Notes: generated by a model not told the origin, from the letters alone. DNA of 64,000 nt from Streptomyces sp. NBC_01197 (GCF_036010505.1 NZ_CP108569.1:4010001-4074000); one strand, 5' to 3'; counted from the stretch's first letter, positions 35,271 to 44,496 are shown. Translations and numbers: made by a program.

Positions 35271-36215
35271 TCAGGACTCCGAGCGGTACATCAGGTCGAC
35301 CTCATGCGTGGTGAAGCCCAGCCGCTCGTACACCGTGACGGCGGCCGTGTTGTCGGCGTCCACGTACAGCATCGCCGTGGGCAGCCCCTCGGCCGCGAGG
35401 TGGCGCAGCCCGGTCGCGGTCAGTGCCTTGCCGAGGCCGCCGCCCTGGGCGTCCGGGCGGATACCGACCACGTAGACCTCGCCCAGCTGCTCGTCGGCGT
35501 GCACCTTCGTCCAGTGGAAACCGACGATCTCGCCGCCGGGGCCGTCCGCATCCGCGTCCCGTACCGCCAGGAAGAACCCCTTCGGGTCGAACCAGGACTC
35601 CGCCTTACGGTCGTCCAGGTCGCGCTGGCTCATCGACCCCTGCTCGGGGTGGTGGGCGAAGGCGGCGGCGTTCACGGCGAGCCAGGCCGCATCGTCCTGA
35701 CCGGGTACGAAGGTCCGCACGGTGACACCGTCCGGGTACACCGGCTCGGGGATGTCCAGCGGGGCCAACGGCCGCCGCAGCTGGCGCAGTTCACGGAACA
35801 TGGCCAGCCCGAGAACCTGGGCGAGGTGGCGGGCCGCCGCGTGTCCGCCGTGCGCCCAGACGCGCAGCCGCCGCCCGGAGGCGGCCAGCAGCGCGGAGCC
35901 GAGTGCGCGGCCGTTGCCCTGCCCCCGGTGCGAGGGGTGGACGACGAGCTCGGCGGCGGGCGCCTCGACGGGGTCGGTCGCCTCCAGCTGGGCGTACCCG
36001 GTGAGCGTGTCACCGACGCTGACCAGGAAGTGCTGAACCCCTTCGCGCCGCTCGCCGCGCAACTGGAGCCGCCCCTGCTCGGAGACGGCCTGCTGCCCGT
36101 CGGTCCGCGCGGCCTCGGCGAGCAGCGCACGTACGGCTTGCTCCTGGTCGGCGTTGAGCGTGTCGAGGGTCTGGATCTGCCGGCCGGCCGCGGAGTCTGA
36201 GGGCGCATTCGTCAT
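35271..36215 (-). CDS. mshD: Mycothiol synthase MshD
   Basis: A 314-aa protein of two tandem GNAT domains that acetylates Cys-GlcN-Ins to mycothiol, the main actinobacterial thiol. N-terminal domain: ELVVHPSHRGQGNGRALGSA. C-terminal domain: GEVYVVGIRPDAQGGGLGKAL, then MLYVDADNTAAVTVYERLGF. SMSQRDLDDRKAESWFDPKG is diagnostic of MshD. ATG at 36215 (MTNAPSD) is used because similarity begins there. Position matches SCO4151 (recalled). Confidence 0.93.
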   Translation of the reverse strand: MTNAPSDSAAGRQIQTLDTLNADQEQAVRALLAEAARTDGQQAVSEQGRLQLRGERREGVQHFLVSVGDTLTGYAQLEATDPVEAPAAELVVHPSHRGQGNGRALGSALLAASGRRLRVWAHGGHAAARHLAQVLGLAMFRELRQLRRPLAPLDIPEPVYPDGVTVRTFVPGQDDAAWLAVNAAAFAHHPEQGSMSQRDLDDRKAESWFDPKGFFLAVRDADADGPGGEIVGFHWTKVHADEQLGEVYVVGIRPDAQGGGLGKALTATGLRHLAAEGLPTAMLYVDADNTAAVTVYERLGFTTHEVDLMYRSES

Positions 36216-36342
36216 GAGGGCGAGCGTACAGACGCCGGGACCTTGATCCGCCGGGATGTACTGCATCTGACCTCACCTCCGACCGGTGCCGGGTGGCTCG
36301 CACGCCGGGCGCAACGCAGCGGCCGGGACCCGGTGATGGTGG

Positions 36343-37407
36343 TCAGGCGCCGCCGGACGGCTTGCGCAGGACGTCGTCCGCGATGCGGGAGAGGTCCTCC
36401 GCGCTGGGCAGCAGCCCCTGTACGTGCTCCGGCAGTCCGGCGTAGGTGCTGACTGCCAGGGGTTTGCTGTATCCGCGCAGTGCGTACTCGACCATGGAGC
36501 GGTCCCGGCTCTCGGCGATGAGGATGCCGAGGGTAGGGCCGTCGGCATCTTTGTCGCGGACCAGGTCGTCGACCACCGACACATAGAAGCCGAGCTGTCC
36601 GAAGTGCTCCGGGTGAGCCTTCCGGGTCTTGAGCTCCAGCACCACGTAGCAGTGCAGCTTGCAGTGGTAGAAGAGCAGGTCGATACGGAACTCGGTGTCA
36701 CCCACCATCACGGGGTACTGGCGCCCCACGAACGCGAAGCCGACGCCGAGTTCCGTCAGGAACCGGACCAGATGGGCGACGAGCGCGTCCTCCAGATCGC
36801 GCTCTGCCGGGCGTCCGGTCAGTTCGGTGAAGTCGAGCCGGTAGGGATCCTTGAAGACCTCCTTCACCGCGTCGGAACTCTCGGGCAGGCTGACGTCGAA
36901 GTTATTGGCGGCGGCGCCTTTGGCACGGTGCAGTGCGGTGTGGATCATCGAGCCGAGATGGTCGCGGGACCAGCCGTGGTGGACGGCGTGCTGGGCGTAG
37001 AAGTCCAGCTCGAAGCGGGTTTCGCACTTGTCCATCAGGAGCTGGAGGTGCCCCCATGGCAATTGCGCAGCAGCTTGCTGCGCAAATTGTTCGAGCCATG
37101 TTCGAGCCAGCTGCTGCATGTACTGGAGGTTGCGCGTACTGAACCCCCGCTGGTTCGGAAACTCGGTGCGCAGCTCGGCCGAGATGCGCTCGATGACCTT
37201 CGTGCCCCACTTCTCGTCCTGTTGCCGGGCCAGGATCGTCCGGCCGATCTCCCAGTACATGAGGAGCATCTCCGTGTTGACCTTCAGCTGGGCGCGGACA
37301 TGGGCGCCACGCACGATCGCCTTGAGATCGTGCACCAAGTCGAAGAAGCCGGGCGGGAGAGCGGAGGCCTGAGCGGGCACAACGCCCCTGGCCGTGTCGT
37401 CGTTCAT
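36343..37407 (-). CDS. YhcG/DUF1016-type PDDEXK nuclease
   Basis: A 354-aa protein. The N-terminal half is the DUF1016 helical domain (VNTEMLLMYWEIGRTILARQ, GFSTRNLQYMQQLARTW). The C-terminal half is a PD-(D/E)xK nuclease domain with Asp243 (EFRIDLLFYH) and Glu258-x-Lys260 (VVLELKTRK). The family includes recombination-promoting and restriction-associated nucleases, often in mobile or defence loci. No partner methylase, helicase or transposase is near, so its role here is unclear. It begins an accessory stretch between mshD and the 5'-nucleotidase gene. Confidence 0.87.
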   Translation of the reverse strand: MNDDTARGVVPAQASALPPGFFDLVHDLKAIVRGAHVRAQLKVNTEMLLMYWEIGRTILARQQDEKWGTKVIERISAELRTEFPNQRGFSTRNLQYMQQLARTWLEQFAQQAAAQLPWGHLQLLMDKCETRFELDFYAQHAVHHGWSRDHLGSMIHTALHRAKGAAANNFDVSLPESSDAVKEVFKDPYRLDFTELTGRPAERDLEDALVAHLVRFLTELGVGFAFVGRQYPVMVGDTEFRIDLLFYHCKLHCYVVLELKTRKAHPEHFGQLGFYVSVVDDLVRDKDADGPTLGILIAESRDRSMVEYALRGYSKPLAVSTYAGLPEHVQGLLPSAEDLSRIADDVLRKPSGGA

Positions 37408-37574
37408 CTGGACAGGTTTTCGGTTGCCCCGGGTGCTGTGACGTTCCTGCTGAAATCAATCCACCGAACGGGTGAACCGGTGCCTCTCGACAGCGACAAA
37501 CCAGCGGAGGTCGCCGTCCGCGTACCCGCTCACGAGGGAGAGCGTGGCGACATTTTGTGAGGCCGACGCACCCC

Positions 37575-38807
37575 TCAACACGAAAATGCCTGGTTCTGCG
37601 GGACGTCCTTGACGAACACGATGCCGTCGCTGTCCGTCAGATGGGCAGGGTCGAATGGGGAGTAGCCGAACCAGGGGGACACGCGGGGCGCGGGCCGTAT
37701 GTCGCCGAGGGCGGTGGCCAGGCGGCGCGCGTCGACGACGTAGCGGTCGTCCGGGAGCGCGTACAGGAGCCCTTCGACGGTGTCCGGTGGCGGGACGTTG
37801 ACGCCCTGGTGCCGGATGGTGCCGAGGGCAGTGGCTACGAAGGCGTACTCCTCGCCCAAGTGGGTGCTCACGAGTGCGCCGGCGCTCCACCACTCCAGCG
37901 GCTGACCGCCCATCCGCATCGTGCTCTTGGGCCGCTGGAGATGGCCGTTGTGGGCGTGGGCCAGTGCCGGGCCCTGGGCGGCGACGGCGAGGAGGTTGTC
38001 GGCCATCATCTGGTCCCGCAGGCCCAACAGCCGCGTCATACGGCTCGGTGAGGTGTCGGCCATCCAGTAGTGGTAGCGCAGCAGACCGGTCGCGGTGCGC
38101 CCGTACAGGCGCGCCCGGTCCCAGTCCTCCCGCGAGGTCGCCGTGATCAGCTGTGGCGTCTGCTCGTTGAGCAGCGCCACCAGGTCGTCGGCGAGCAGCC
38201 GCAGCTCCCTGGCCTCGGCCGACTGCCCCACGGACCGGGCCGGGTCCATCATCGCGGCGGGATTGGTCCACCGGTCGTCGGCGCCGAGCAGGCGGTCGAG
38301 CGTTTCCGCGGTGCAGCAGAGCAGGTCCGCGTCCACCCGGGCCGCGAGGTAGCCGTGGAGTGCGGTGAGGGCCTGCCGGGGGCTCGCGGCGTGGGTGATC
38401 TCCAGCGGGCCGTCGAAGCCGGCGAAGTGGAGCCGCTCGGACGCGGGCCGGCCGTCGTTCTCGGAACGGACGTTGGAGGCGCGCATCCAGTGGACGAGTT
38501 CGCGGTTGGCCGCCGATGCGCCCCAGCCGTGGCTGATTCCGCGTTCCATGGCTTCGTCGAGGGTGCCCCTGCCCGAGGTGACGTAGTCGTCGACGACCAG
38601 GCCCATCATGCAGTCGCTCTCGATCGCGATCGTCCGGTAGCCCTCCTCCTCGACGAGCTGCCGGAAGAGCTCGTTGCGCAGGTCGAGCAGAGCGTCTTCG
38701 CGGTGGGTGGGCTCGCCCAGGGCGAGCAGCCGGGGCCGGGCCGGGAGCAGCCTCACGAGGGCGGCGGCCTCGACGGCATGGGCGGTGCCCTTGATGTCAG
38801 TAACCAT
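37575..38807 (-). CDS. Erythromycin esterase family protein
   Basis: A 410-aa member of the EreA/EreB-like superfamily. Motifs are LLALGEPTHREDALLDLRN (the catalytic His region), IAIESDCMMGLVVDDYV, LHFAGFDGP and ALAHAHNGHLQR. Some family members hydrolyse macrolide lactones; many have other or unknown substrates. ATG at 38807 (MVTDIKG) is chosen; the frame continues upstream over the divergent regulator's promoter. It faces the double-MerR regulator, which likely controls it. Confidence 0.87.
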   Translation of the reverse strand: MVTDIKGTAHAVEAAALVRLLPARPRLLALGEPTHREDALLDLRNELFRQLVEEEGYRTIAIESDCMMGLVVDDYVTSGRGTLDEAMERGISHGWGASAANRELVHWMRASNVRSENDGRPASERLHFAGFDGPLEITHAASPRQALTALHGYLAARVDADLLCCTAETLDRLLGADDRWTNPAAMMDPARSVGQSAEARELRLLADDLVALLNEQTPQLITATSREDWDRARLYGRTATGLLRYHYWMADTSPSRMTRLLGLRDQMMADNLLAVAAQGPALAHAHNGHLQRPKSTMRMGGQPLEWWSAGALVSTHLGEEYAFVATALGTIRHQGVNVPPPDTVEGLLYALPDDRYVVDARRLATALGDIRPAPRVSPWFGYSPFDPAHLTDSDGIVFVKDVPQNQAFSC

Positions 38808-38875
38808 GCCTTCGACGGTATCGTTGAACCCTCGGTTGAAACCTTTCTGAACAATCTCCCGGTATCCTCCGGGCC

Positions 38876-39628
38876 ATGGTGCGAAACCTTCAAACAAGCG
38901 ATCGGCTCAGGCCGGTTGATCTGGCGCGCGGGCACGGTCTGTCCACGCAGGCGATCAGGAACTACGAGGAGGCCGGCATCCTTCCGGCCGCCGGTCGCAC
39001 ACCCCACGGCTACCGCACCTATACCTCGCTGCACGCGGGAGCTCTGCGCGCGTTCCTCGCCCTGGTGCCCGGCCACGGTCACCGGACGGCGACGTCGATC
39101 ATGCGGGCCATGAACGAGGGCGCGGTCGATGAGGCATTCCGTCTCATCGACGAGAGCCACGCCCAGCTCCTCGACGACCGGCGGACCCTCCAGGCCGTGG
39201 AGAACGCCCTTCGTGACCTGGAGACGACCACGGCGTCCGGGCCCGCCGCGGTATCCGATCCGGTCGCGGTGGCCGGGCCCGGCGCCACTTTCATCGGGCC
39301 GCTGGCAGGGAAGCTCGGCATCCGGCCCGCGACGCTGCGCAAATGGGAGCGCGCCGGCCTGGTGGGCCCGCGCCGTGATCCGCTGACCGGGTACCGCGTC
39401 TACGACGAGGCCGACGTACGGGACGCCCGGCTGGCCCACCAACTCAGGCGGGGCGGATACCCGTTGGAGCAGATCGCCCCGCTGATCGCCCAAGTGCGGG
39501 CGGCCGGTGGGCTGGAGCCGCTGGAGGCCGCACTGGGCGACTGGCGCGGCCGGCTGTCAGCCCGCGGGCGGGCGATGCTGACGGGGGCCGCCGAGCTGGA
39601 GGCGTACCTACGCGAGCTGCCCCGTTGA
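38876..39628 (+). CDS. TioE-like transcriptional regulator with two MerR domains
   Basis: A 250-aa protein with two MerR-type winged-helix domains in one chain: residues 11-50 (RPVDLARGHGLSTQAIRNYE, then RTPHGYRTY) and about 140-215 (GIRPATLRKWERAGLVGP, then DPLTGYRVYDEADV). The segment between them is helical. Streptomyces TioE-type proteins share this layout. It is divergent from the erythromycin-esterase homologue with 68 bp between starts; GGTTGAAACC lies in that gap and may be part of the operator. Its 3' end overlaps the convergent esterase by 21 bp. Confidence 0.85.
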   Translation: MVRNLQTSDRLRPVDLARGHGLSTQAIRNYEEAGILPAAGRTPHGYRTYTSLHAGALRAFLALVPGHGHRTATSIMRAMNEGAVDEAFRLIDESHAQLLDDRRTLQAVENALRDLETTTASGPAAVSDPVAVAGPGATFIGPLAGKLGIRPATLRKWERAGLVGPRRDPLTGYRVYDEADVRDARLAHQLRRGGYPLEQIAPLIAQVRAAGGLEPLEAALGDWRGRLSARGRAMLTGAAELEAYLRELPR

Positions 39629-40540
39629 CGTGTGCGCCGCGCCCCCGGCGCGGATGCGCTGGCTGAGGAAGAAGGACGCGCGGTCCAGTGCCTCGTCGGC
39701 CTCGTCCAGGACGCCCGCGAACGACTGGAACACGTGCGGCACGTCGGCGGTGATGTCCAGGATGACGTCCACTCCGGCTGCCCTCGCACGCGCGGCCAGC
39801 CGTGTGGAGTCGTCCAGCAGGATCTCGTTGGTGCCCACCTGGACGAGCATCGGGGGGAAGCCGGTCAGGTCGGCGAGGACGGCTGGGCTGAGCAGGGGCT
39901 GGCGCGGGTTCTGCCCGGCGAGGTACATCGCTCCGGTGTGTGCCACGGACTCGCGGGTGAAGATCGGGTCGATGCCTTCCTTGGTGTCCATGCTCTCGCC
40001 CGTGCGGGTGGCGTCGAGGCCCGGGGAGAACGTCACGAGGGCGGCGGGCAGCGGCAGGCCCGCGTCGCGGGCGGCCAGGCAGGTCGTTACGGTCAGGCCG
40101 CCGCCGGCCGATTCGCCGGCGAACACGATGGTCGAAGGGGACTGACCGCTGTCGAGGAGGGCGCGGTAGGCACTCAGCGTGTCTTCGATCGCGGCCGGGA
40201 ACGGGTGCTCGGGGGCAAGCCGGTAGTCCAGCGAGTACGCCCCGAAGCCGGTCTTGGCCACGAGGTGTCCCGTCAGCGACAGCGCGCTTTCGGGGGAGCC
40301 GTACACCCAGCCGCCGCCGTGGAGGTACAGGATCGTCCCCGCGCGCGGCCCGTTGTCCGGCTCGACACGCAGGGCGGGTCGGTTACCGAGAGTCGTCTGC
40401 GCGGTGCGGATGCCGTCGGGCACGATCATCTGCGCCATCAGCGCCTTGAATCCGGCTCGGATCTCCTCGACCGTCCCGGGGCCCTCAGGTCGCGGCTGCC
40501 GCAGCATCGCGTCGACTTGCGCGCGCTGTTCCCTGCTCAT
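39608..40540 (-). CDS. Alpha/beta hydrolase, hormone-sensitive-lipase type esterase
   Basis: A 310-aa esterase. Oxyanion-hole HGGGW at residues 74-78, nucleophile GESAGG (Ser144), then a catalytic Asp region (NEILLDDS) and His in DVPHVFQ. It hydrolyses short-chain esters; the natural substrate is unknown. Divergent from a MarR regulator with palindromic DNA between, so probably controlled by it. Confidence 0.9.
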   Translation of the reverse strand: MSREQRAQVDAMLRQPRPEGPGTVEEIRAGFKALMAQMIVPDGIRTAQTTLGNRPALRVEPDNGPRAGTILYLHGGGWVYGSPESALSLTGHLVAKTGFGAYSLDYRLAPEHPFPAAIEDTLSAYRALLDSGQSPSTIVFAGESAGGGLTVTTCLAARDAGLPLPAALVTFSPGLDATRTGESMDTKEGIDPIFTRESVAHTGAMYLAGQNPRQPLLSPAVLADLTGFPPMLVQVGTNEILLDDSTRLAARARAAGVDVILDITADVPHVFQSFAGVLDEADEALDRASFFLSQRIRAGGAAHTSTGQLA

Positions 40541-40581
40541 CTTCTTCTCCTGCCGTCAGTGGATCCGGGTGCCTTCCGAGG

Positions 40582-40619
40582 TACATTCCAGCGCACTATA
40601 TGCCGTGGCATTTAATGTA
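40582..40619. promoter_or_regulatory. MarR-type operator between esterase and regulator
   Basis: Nested inverted repeats: inner ATGCC-GT-GGCAT (40600-40611) and outer TACATT (40582) with AATGTA (40614). It sits in the divergent promoter region and is much more AT-rich than its surroundings. Confidence 0.72.
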
Positions 40620-40630
40620 GGCTATCCGCC

Positions 40631-41107
40631 GTGACAGCCAAAGCAAGCGGTGAGACGGTCGACCTCCCGGGCTTCTTCGCCGACCTGGTCCGGTGCGAGA
40701 CGCGTCTGTACAACGCCCTCAACGACCGTCTCCGCGAGCTGCACGGGATCGTCACCTCGCAGTTCGAGGCCCTGCGCCACCTGCGCGACCATCCGGGGTC
40801 CCGGGTGGCGGACCTCGCGGCCGAGTTCGCCATCGGCATCGGGGCGGCCAGTAAGACCGTCGACCGTCTGGAGAAGAAGGGATGGGCCGTCCGGCAGCCG
40901 AACCCGTCCGATCGCCGGTCCTCACTGCTGGCCCTCACCGACGACGGCTCACGGCTTGTTGATGCGGCGGAGAAGACCTTCACCGATGGAGTGGCCGACC
41001 TGATCGGAGGCGCTCTCGACAGTTCCTCGGTGTCGGCCGTCGCGCAGGCACTCTCGACGCTGCGCTCCGTGCTCGAACGCGACCAGATCGGCACGCCCGC
41101 AGGCTGA
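40631..41107 (+). CDS. MarR-family transcriptional regulator
   Basis: A 158-aa winged-helix regulator. The recognition region is FEALRHLRDHPGSRVADLA with AASKTVDRLEKKGWAVRQ, and the wing is NPSDRRSSLLALTDDG. GTG start. It lies divergent from the esterase gene, with the palindrome in between as the probable site. Inducer unknown. Confidence 0.9.
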   Translation: MTAKASGETVDLPGFFADLVRCETRLYNALNDRLRELHGIVTSQFEALRHLRDHPGSRVADLAAEFAIGIGAASKTVDRLEKKGWAVRQPNPSDRRSSLLALTDDGSRLVDAAEKTFTDGVADLIGGALDSSSVSAVAQALSTLRSVLERDQIGTPAG

Positions 41108-41229
41108 CGGGTCTCCCGGCCCGTAAATTTCTCAGCCCCTGACCGTAACCCCCTGTTGCGCTACGCGCGTTGACTCTAGGCTGCCGATCGTCACCCCTCG
41201 CCCTTCACACAGAACTCACAAGGGGACGA

Positions 41230-43134
41230 ATGTCAGCCAAACCTCACAGAACCCTCCGCCGTCGGAGCGACCGGGCGACCCGGCCGACCCGGCGGGTTCT
41301 TGTCGCCGCTGCCGGGTTCGTGACTGTCGGCGCACTGGTTGCCGCCATGCCGGCCCAGGCGCAGAGTCACGGCGGTCCCGCGAACGGCGGTCACGCGCAG
41401 CACGGTTCGGGCCACTCCAGGCCCGACCCCACCGTCGATGTGCAGATGCTGTCCTTCAACGACCTGCACGGGAATCTGGAGCCGCCGGCCGGTTCGTCGG
41501 GGACCGTGGCCGAGACGCAGCCCGACGGCACCGTGAAGTCGGTACCCGCCGGGGGCGCGGAGTATCTGGCGAGTTCGCTGCGGGCCGCCCGTAAGGGTCA
41601 TCCGTACTCGGTCACCGCGGCGGGCGGCGACATGATCGGCGCCAGCCCGATGCTCTCGGGGCTCTTCCACGACGAGCCGACCATCGAGGCGCTCAACGAC
41701 ATCAAGCTCGACGTCACCTCCGTCGGCAACCACGAGTTCGACGAGGGCGCGACCGAGCTGGCCCGGATGCAGAACGGCGGCTGTCACCCGACCGACGGCT
41801 GTTATGAGAAGGGCAAGAAGTTCCAGGGCGCCGACTTCCCCTATCTGGCCGCCAATGTGACCAGCGAGAAGACCGGCAAGCCGATCCTCAAGCCGTACAC
41901 GGTCTGGAAGAAGAACGGCGTCAGGATCGGCTTCATCGGCGTGACGCTGGAGGGCACGCCCAACGTCGTCACCGCGAACGGCGTCAAGGGCCTCAAGTTC
42001 CACGACGAGATCGAGACGGTCAACAAGTACGCCAAGGAACTGGACCGCCAGGGCGTCAAGTCCATCGTGGCCCTGATCCACGAGGGCGGTATGCCCGCGA
42101 GCAGTTCGTACAACTACGACTGCGACTCACCCGGCGCCGGCGACGGCATCTCGGGCCCCATCGTCGACATCGCCAAGGGCATCTCGCCGAAGGTGGACGC
42201 GCTGGTCACGGGCCACACCCACCAGTCGTACGTGTGTGACATCCCGGACCCCGCGGGCAACCCGCGCATGGTGACGTCGGCCGCGTCCTTCGGGCGCCTG
42301 TACACGGACAGCACCCTCACGTACGACCTGAAGACCCGCGACATCGTGCGGACGGCCGCCAAGACGGCCGGCGGGCACGGCATGACCGGTACCGGCGTGC
42401 GGCCCGTCAACCACATCGTCAGCCGCGACCAGCCCAAGGCGCCGGACATCACCTCGCTGATCAACCGCTGGAACACGCTGGCCGCTCCGGTCGCCAACAA
42501 GCCGCAGGGCTTCATCTCCGCCGACATCAACGGGCGCGGTGACACCTCCCCGGAGACCCGGCTCGGCGATCTGATCGCCGACGCGCAGCTCGCGGGCCTC
42601 TCCCCGGCCGACAAGGGCGGCGCCCAGCTGGCCCTGATGAACCCGGGCGGCATCAGGTCCGACCTGGTGTACAAGGCGAGCGGCAGTGAGGGCGACGGGG
42701 TGGTGACGTACGGCGAGGCGTTCACCGTGCAGCCGTTCACCAACATGATGAACGTGGTTGATCTGACCGGCGCGCAGCTCCTGACCGCGCTCCAGCAGCA
42801 GGTCAGTGGGGGTAACGCGGCCTCCCCGAAGATCCTTCAGGTGTCGAAGGGCCTGACGTACACCCTCGACCTGACGAAGTCTGGCGCGGACCGCGTGGTC
42901 GCGAACACGGTCGAGCTGAACGGCACGGCCATCGACCCGGCCGCGACCTACCGTGTCGCGATGAACGAGTTCCTCGCGGGCGGTGGCGACGGCTTCGCGG
43001 CCCTGGGCCAGGGTACGAACAAGCTGGTCGGTGCGTCCGACCTGGATGTGTTCAACGCCTATCTGGCGGCGAACTCCTCGGCGTCCACGCCGATCCCGAC
43101 GCCGACGGCGGACCGGATCACGGTCGTCAAGTAG
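41230..43134 (+). CDS. Secreted 5'-nucleotidase / metallophosphatase (UshA type)
   Basis: A 634-aa exported enzyme. The signal peptide has a long basic n-region (RRRSDRATRPTRR) then LVAAAGFVTVGALVAAM and AQA. The metallophosphatase domain has the metal ligands: FNDLHGN, GGDMIGASP, VGNHEFDEG, LIHEGG and GHTH. The C-terminal substrate domain carries LMNPGGIRSDL and the GGGDGF region. It removes phosphate from extracellular nucleotides, supplying Pi to Pst. AAGGGGACGA precedes the ATG. In S. coelicolor the equivalent (SCO4152, recalled) is phosphate-regulated; I see no clean PHO box here. Confidence 0.92.
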   Translation: MSAKPHRTLRRRSDRATRPTRRVLVAAAGFVTVGALVAAMPAQAQSHGGPANGGHAQHGSGHSRPDPTVDVQMLSFNDLHGNLEPPAGSSGTVAETQPDGTVKSVPAGGAEYLASSLRAARKGHPYSVTAAGGDMIGASPMLSGLFHDEPTIEALNDIKLDVTSVGNHEFDEGATELARMQNGGCHPTDGCYEKGKKFQGADFPYLAANVTSEKTGKPILKPYTVWKKNGVRIGFIGVTLEGTPNVVTANGVKGLKFHDEIETVNKYAKELDRQGVKSIVALIHEGGMPASSSYNYDCDSPGAGDGISGPIVDIAKGISPKVDALVTGHTHQSYVCDIPDPAGNPRMVTSAASFGRLYTDSTLTYDLKTRDIVRTAAKTAGGHGMTGTGVRPVNHIVSRDQPKAPDITSLINRWNTLAAPVANKPQGFISADINGRGDTSPETRLGDLIADAQLAGLSPADKGGAQLALMNPGGIRSDLVYKASGSEGDGVVTYGEAFTVQPFTNMMNVVDLTGAQLLTALQQQVSGGNAASPKILQVSKGLTYTLDLTKSGADRVVANTVELNGTAIDPAATYRVAMNEFLAGGGDGFAALGQGTNKLVGASDLDVFNAYLAANSSASTPIPTPTADRITVVK

Positions 43135-43158
43135 CGCCCGGTACGGCCGGCACGACAC

Positions 43159-43204
43159 AGGCCGCGGCCCCGCTCGCCTGCTCGGCGGACGGGGGCCGCG
43201 GCCT
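43159..43204. terminator. Bidirectional hairpin between convergent genes
   Basis: AGGCCGCGGCCCC pairs with GGGGCCGCGGCCT (13 bp, 20-nt loop), 25 bases after the 5'-nucleotidase stop and just past the stop of the convergent gene. Confidence 0.75.
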
Positions 43205-43220
43205 ATGGCGGAGAGTGAGG

Positions 43221-43688
43221 TCAGGGCGCGGGGATTTCCTTCGTGATGTGCGAGGACCAGGGGCACCAGACCAGGCCCGGGAGGAACGCCCCGCCCGCCT
43301 CGTCCAGGTGGTCCTCGACGTACGCGGGGTGCGCGTCGCAGACCTCGATGGCGTAGTCGAAGAAGCTGATGGTCTCCGGTCGGAGGTTGTAGCTCCAGCG
43401 CGGGTTGTACGGCGCGGGCCGCTTGTCGATCCGCCCGAGGATATGGGGCCTCTCGGTCGTCGACCCGCTCGCGAGGTCACGGGCGTGCTGGATCTCTTCC
43501 GGCTTGGTCAGTTTGATGACCCAGGTGTCGCGGTTGTTATGGTCGCTGGCCACCTCGAAGTAGGCGGTGTCGCCCGCTGCGGCGCGGGTGGCGGTGTCCG
43601 GCTGGGCGGTGGCGGTGCCGGTGGCGGCACCGGTGAGGGTGAGCATCAGGGCCGAGGCAAACAGGCCGATCTTGGTGACACGTCGCAT
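43221..43688 (-). CDS. Secreted BP74-like protein
   Basis: A 155-aa protein with a signal peptide (VTKIGLFASALMLTLTGAA, TGTATA). The mature domain resembles the C-terminal region of the Dictyostelium calmodulin-binding protein BP74 found in several secreted actinobacterial proteins: FVIKLT-like WVIKLTKPEEIQHARDL, RPAPYNPRWSYNLRPETISF, IEVCDAHPAYVEDHLDEAGG and FLPGLVWCPWSS. Two Cys residues could form a disulfide. Function unknown; family recognition is from memory. ATG at 43688 fits the signal peptide. Confidence 0.72.
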   Translation of the reverse strand: MRRVTKIGLFASALMLTLTGAATGTATAQPDTATRAAAGDTAYFEVASDHNNRDTWVIKLTKPEEIQHARDLASGSTTERPHILGRIDKRPAPYNPRWSYNLRPETISFFDYAIEVCDAHPAYVEDHLDEAGGAFLPGLVWCPWSSHITKEIPAP

Positions 43689-43938
43689 GGATGCAGAGGT
43701 CCTTCCGGGAAGTACGGCCGTCCACATGGCCGTCGCGTCACCGAAGGTACCGGCCCGGCTACTTAAAGTGAGCAACGTGTGGATCTTGGTCTGGGTGGTG
43801 TCGGCGAGGAGCCGGCGTCCCGGCGCTCAGTTCTTGGTGTGCGGTTGGCGGGGCGGAGACCCGACGGGCCCTAACGGCTCGCCGCCCCTCTTCTTTTCGG
43901 CTGTCAGCTTTCAGTTCCCCAGGTCGGGAACTGTCAGG

Positions 43939-44409
43939 TCAGTCACCCGTGTTGGTCGCCCACACGGGGCGGTGGGCGTTGTTGTAGATGACGACGTTGC
44001 CGTCGTCCTGGATGGCCAGGTAGCCGCCCTTGTGCCAGGTGCCGGACGCCCATACGGGCTGACCCGTGGAGTTGTAGACGACGAAGTTGCCGTCCTCCTG
44101 GAACACCGCGCAGTTCCCGTGCGACCAGGTGTGGGGCGCCTGCCAGACCGGGTGACCGTCCTTGTAGAGAACGAAGTTGCCGTCCTCCTGCATACGGAGG
44201 ATGGTCCGGCCGTTGCCCGACGTCCACGCGCCGTTCTTACAGATCTGCGCGCGCGGCCGGATGATGGTGTCACTGGTGGGACGCGCGGCTGCGACCTTGG
44301 CCGCCCCGGCCTGGCTCGTGGTGAGGGCTGGAGCCGCGAAGGCACTTCCCGCACCCAGGATCAGCGTTGCCGATACGGCCGCGACGCACAGAGAATTACG
44401 GAATTTCAC
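43939..44409 (-). CDS. Secreted bulb-type (B-type) mannose lectin
   Basis: A 156-aa protein with a signal peptide (LCVAAVSATLILGAGSAFA) and one beta-prism lectin domain. Three mannose-binding motifs of the QxDxNxVxY type are present: QEDGNFVLY, QEDGNFVVY and QDDGNVVIY, so all three sites look competent. The start is a GTG with AGGAG six bases upstream. Bacterial proteins of this fold include LlpA-type bacteriocins and surface adhesins; with a single domain, adhesion or glycan binding is as likely as killing. Confidence 0.88.
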   Translation of the reverse strand: MKFRNSLCVAAVSATLILGAGSAFAAPALTTSQAGAAKVAAARPTSDTIIRPRAQICKNGAWTSGNGRTILRMQEDGNFVLYKDGHPVWQAPHTWSHGNCAVFQEDGNFVVYNSTGQPVWASGTWHKGGYLAIQDDGNVVIYNNAHRPVWATNTGD

Positions 44410-44470
44410 CAGGTACTCCTTGGCGCTGACGGGCCACTTGAATAAGTAACCCTGCGTAGCCATAGGTATA

Positions 44471-44496
44471 CAGACCGACTTCTCCGAGCAGAAGAT
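44471..44496. promoter_or_regulatory. Imperfect inverted repeat upstream of lectin gene
   Basis: CCGACTTCT-CCGAGC-AGAAGATCGG, a 9-bp repeat with one inserted base, 62-87 bp upstream of the lectin start. Could be an operator, or a terminator for the HATPase gene that reads towards it. Confidence 0.45.

Noticed and set aside
37456..37560. A minus-strand stretch reading VATLSLVSGYADGDLRWFVA to a stop at 37456, looking like a protein tail
   Set aside because: Only about 35 codons, no known family and no start in frame. It may be a further relic, but the evidence is too thin to list.
41108..41229. PHO box in front of the 5'-nucleotidase
   Set aside because: No pair of GTTCACC-like 11-bp repeats in the gap; CACCCCTCGCCCTTCACACAG-like sequence is too weak to call.
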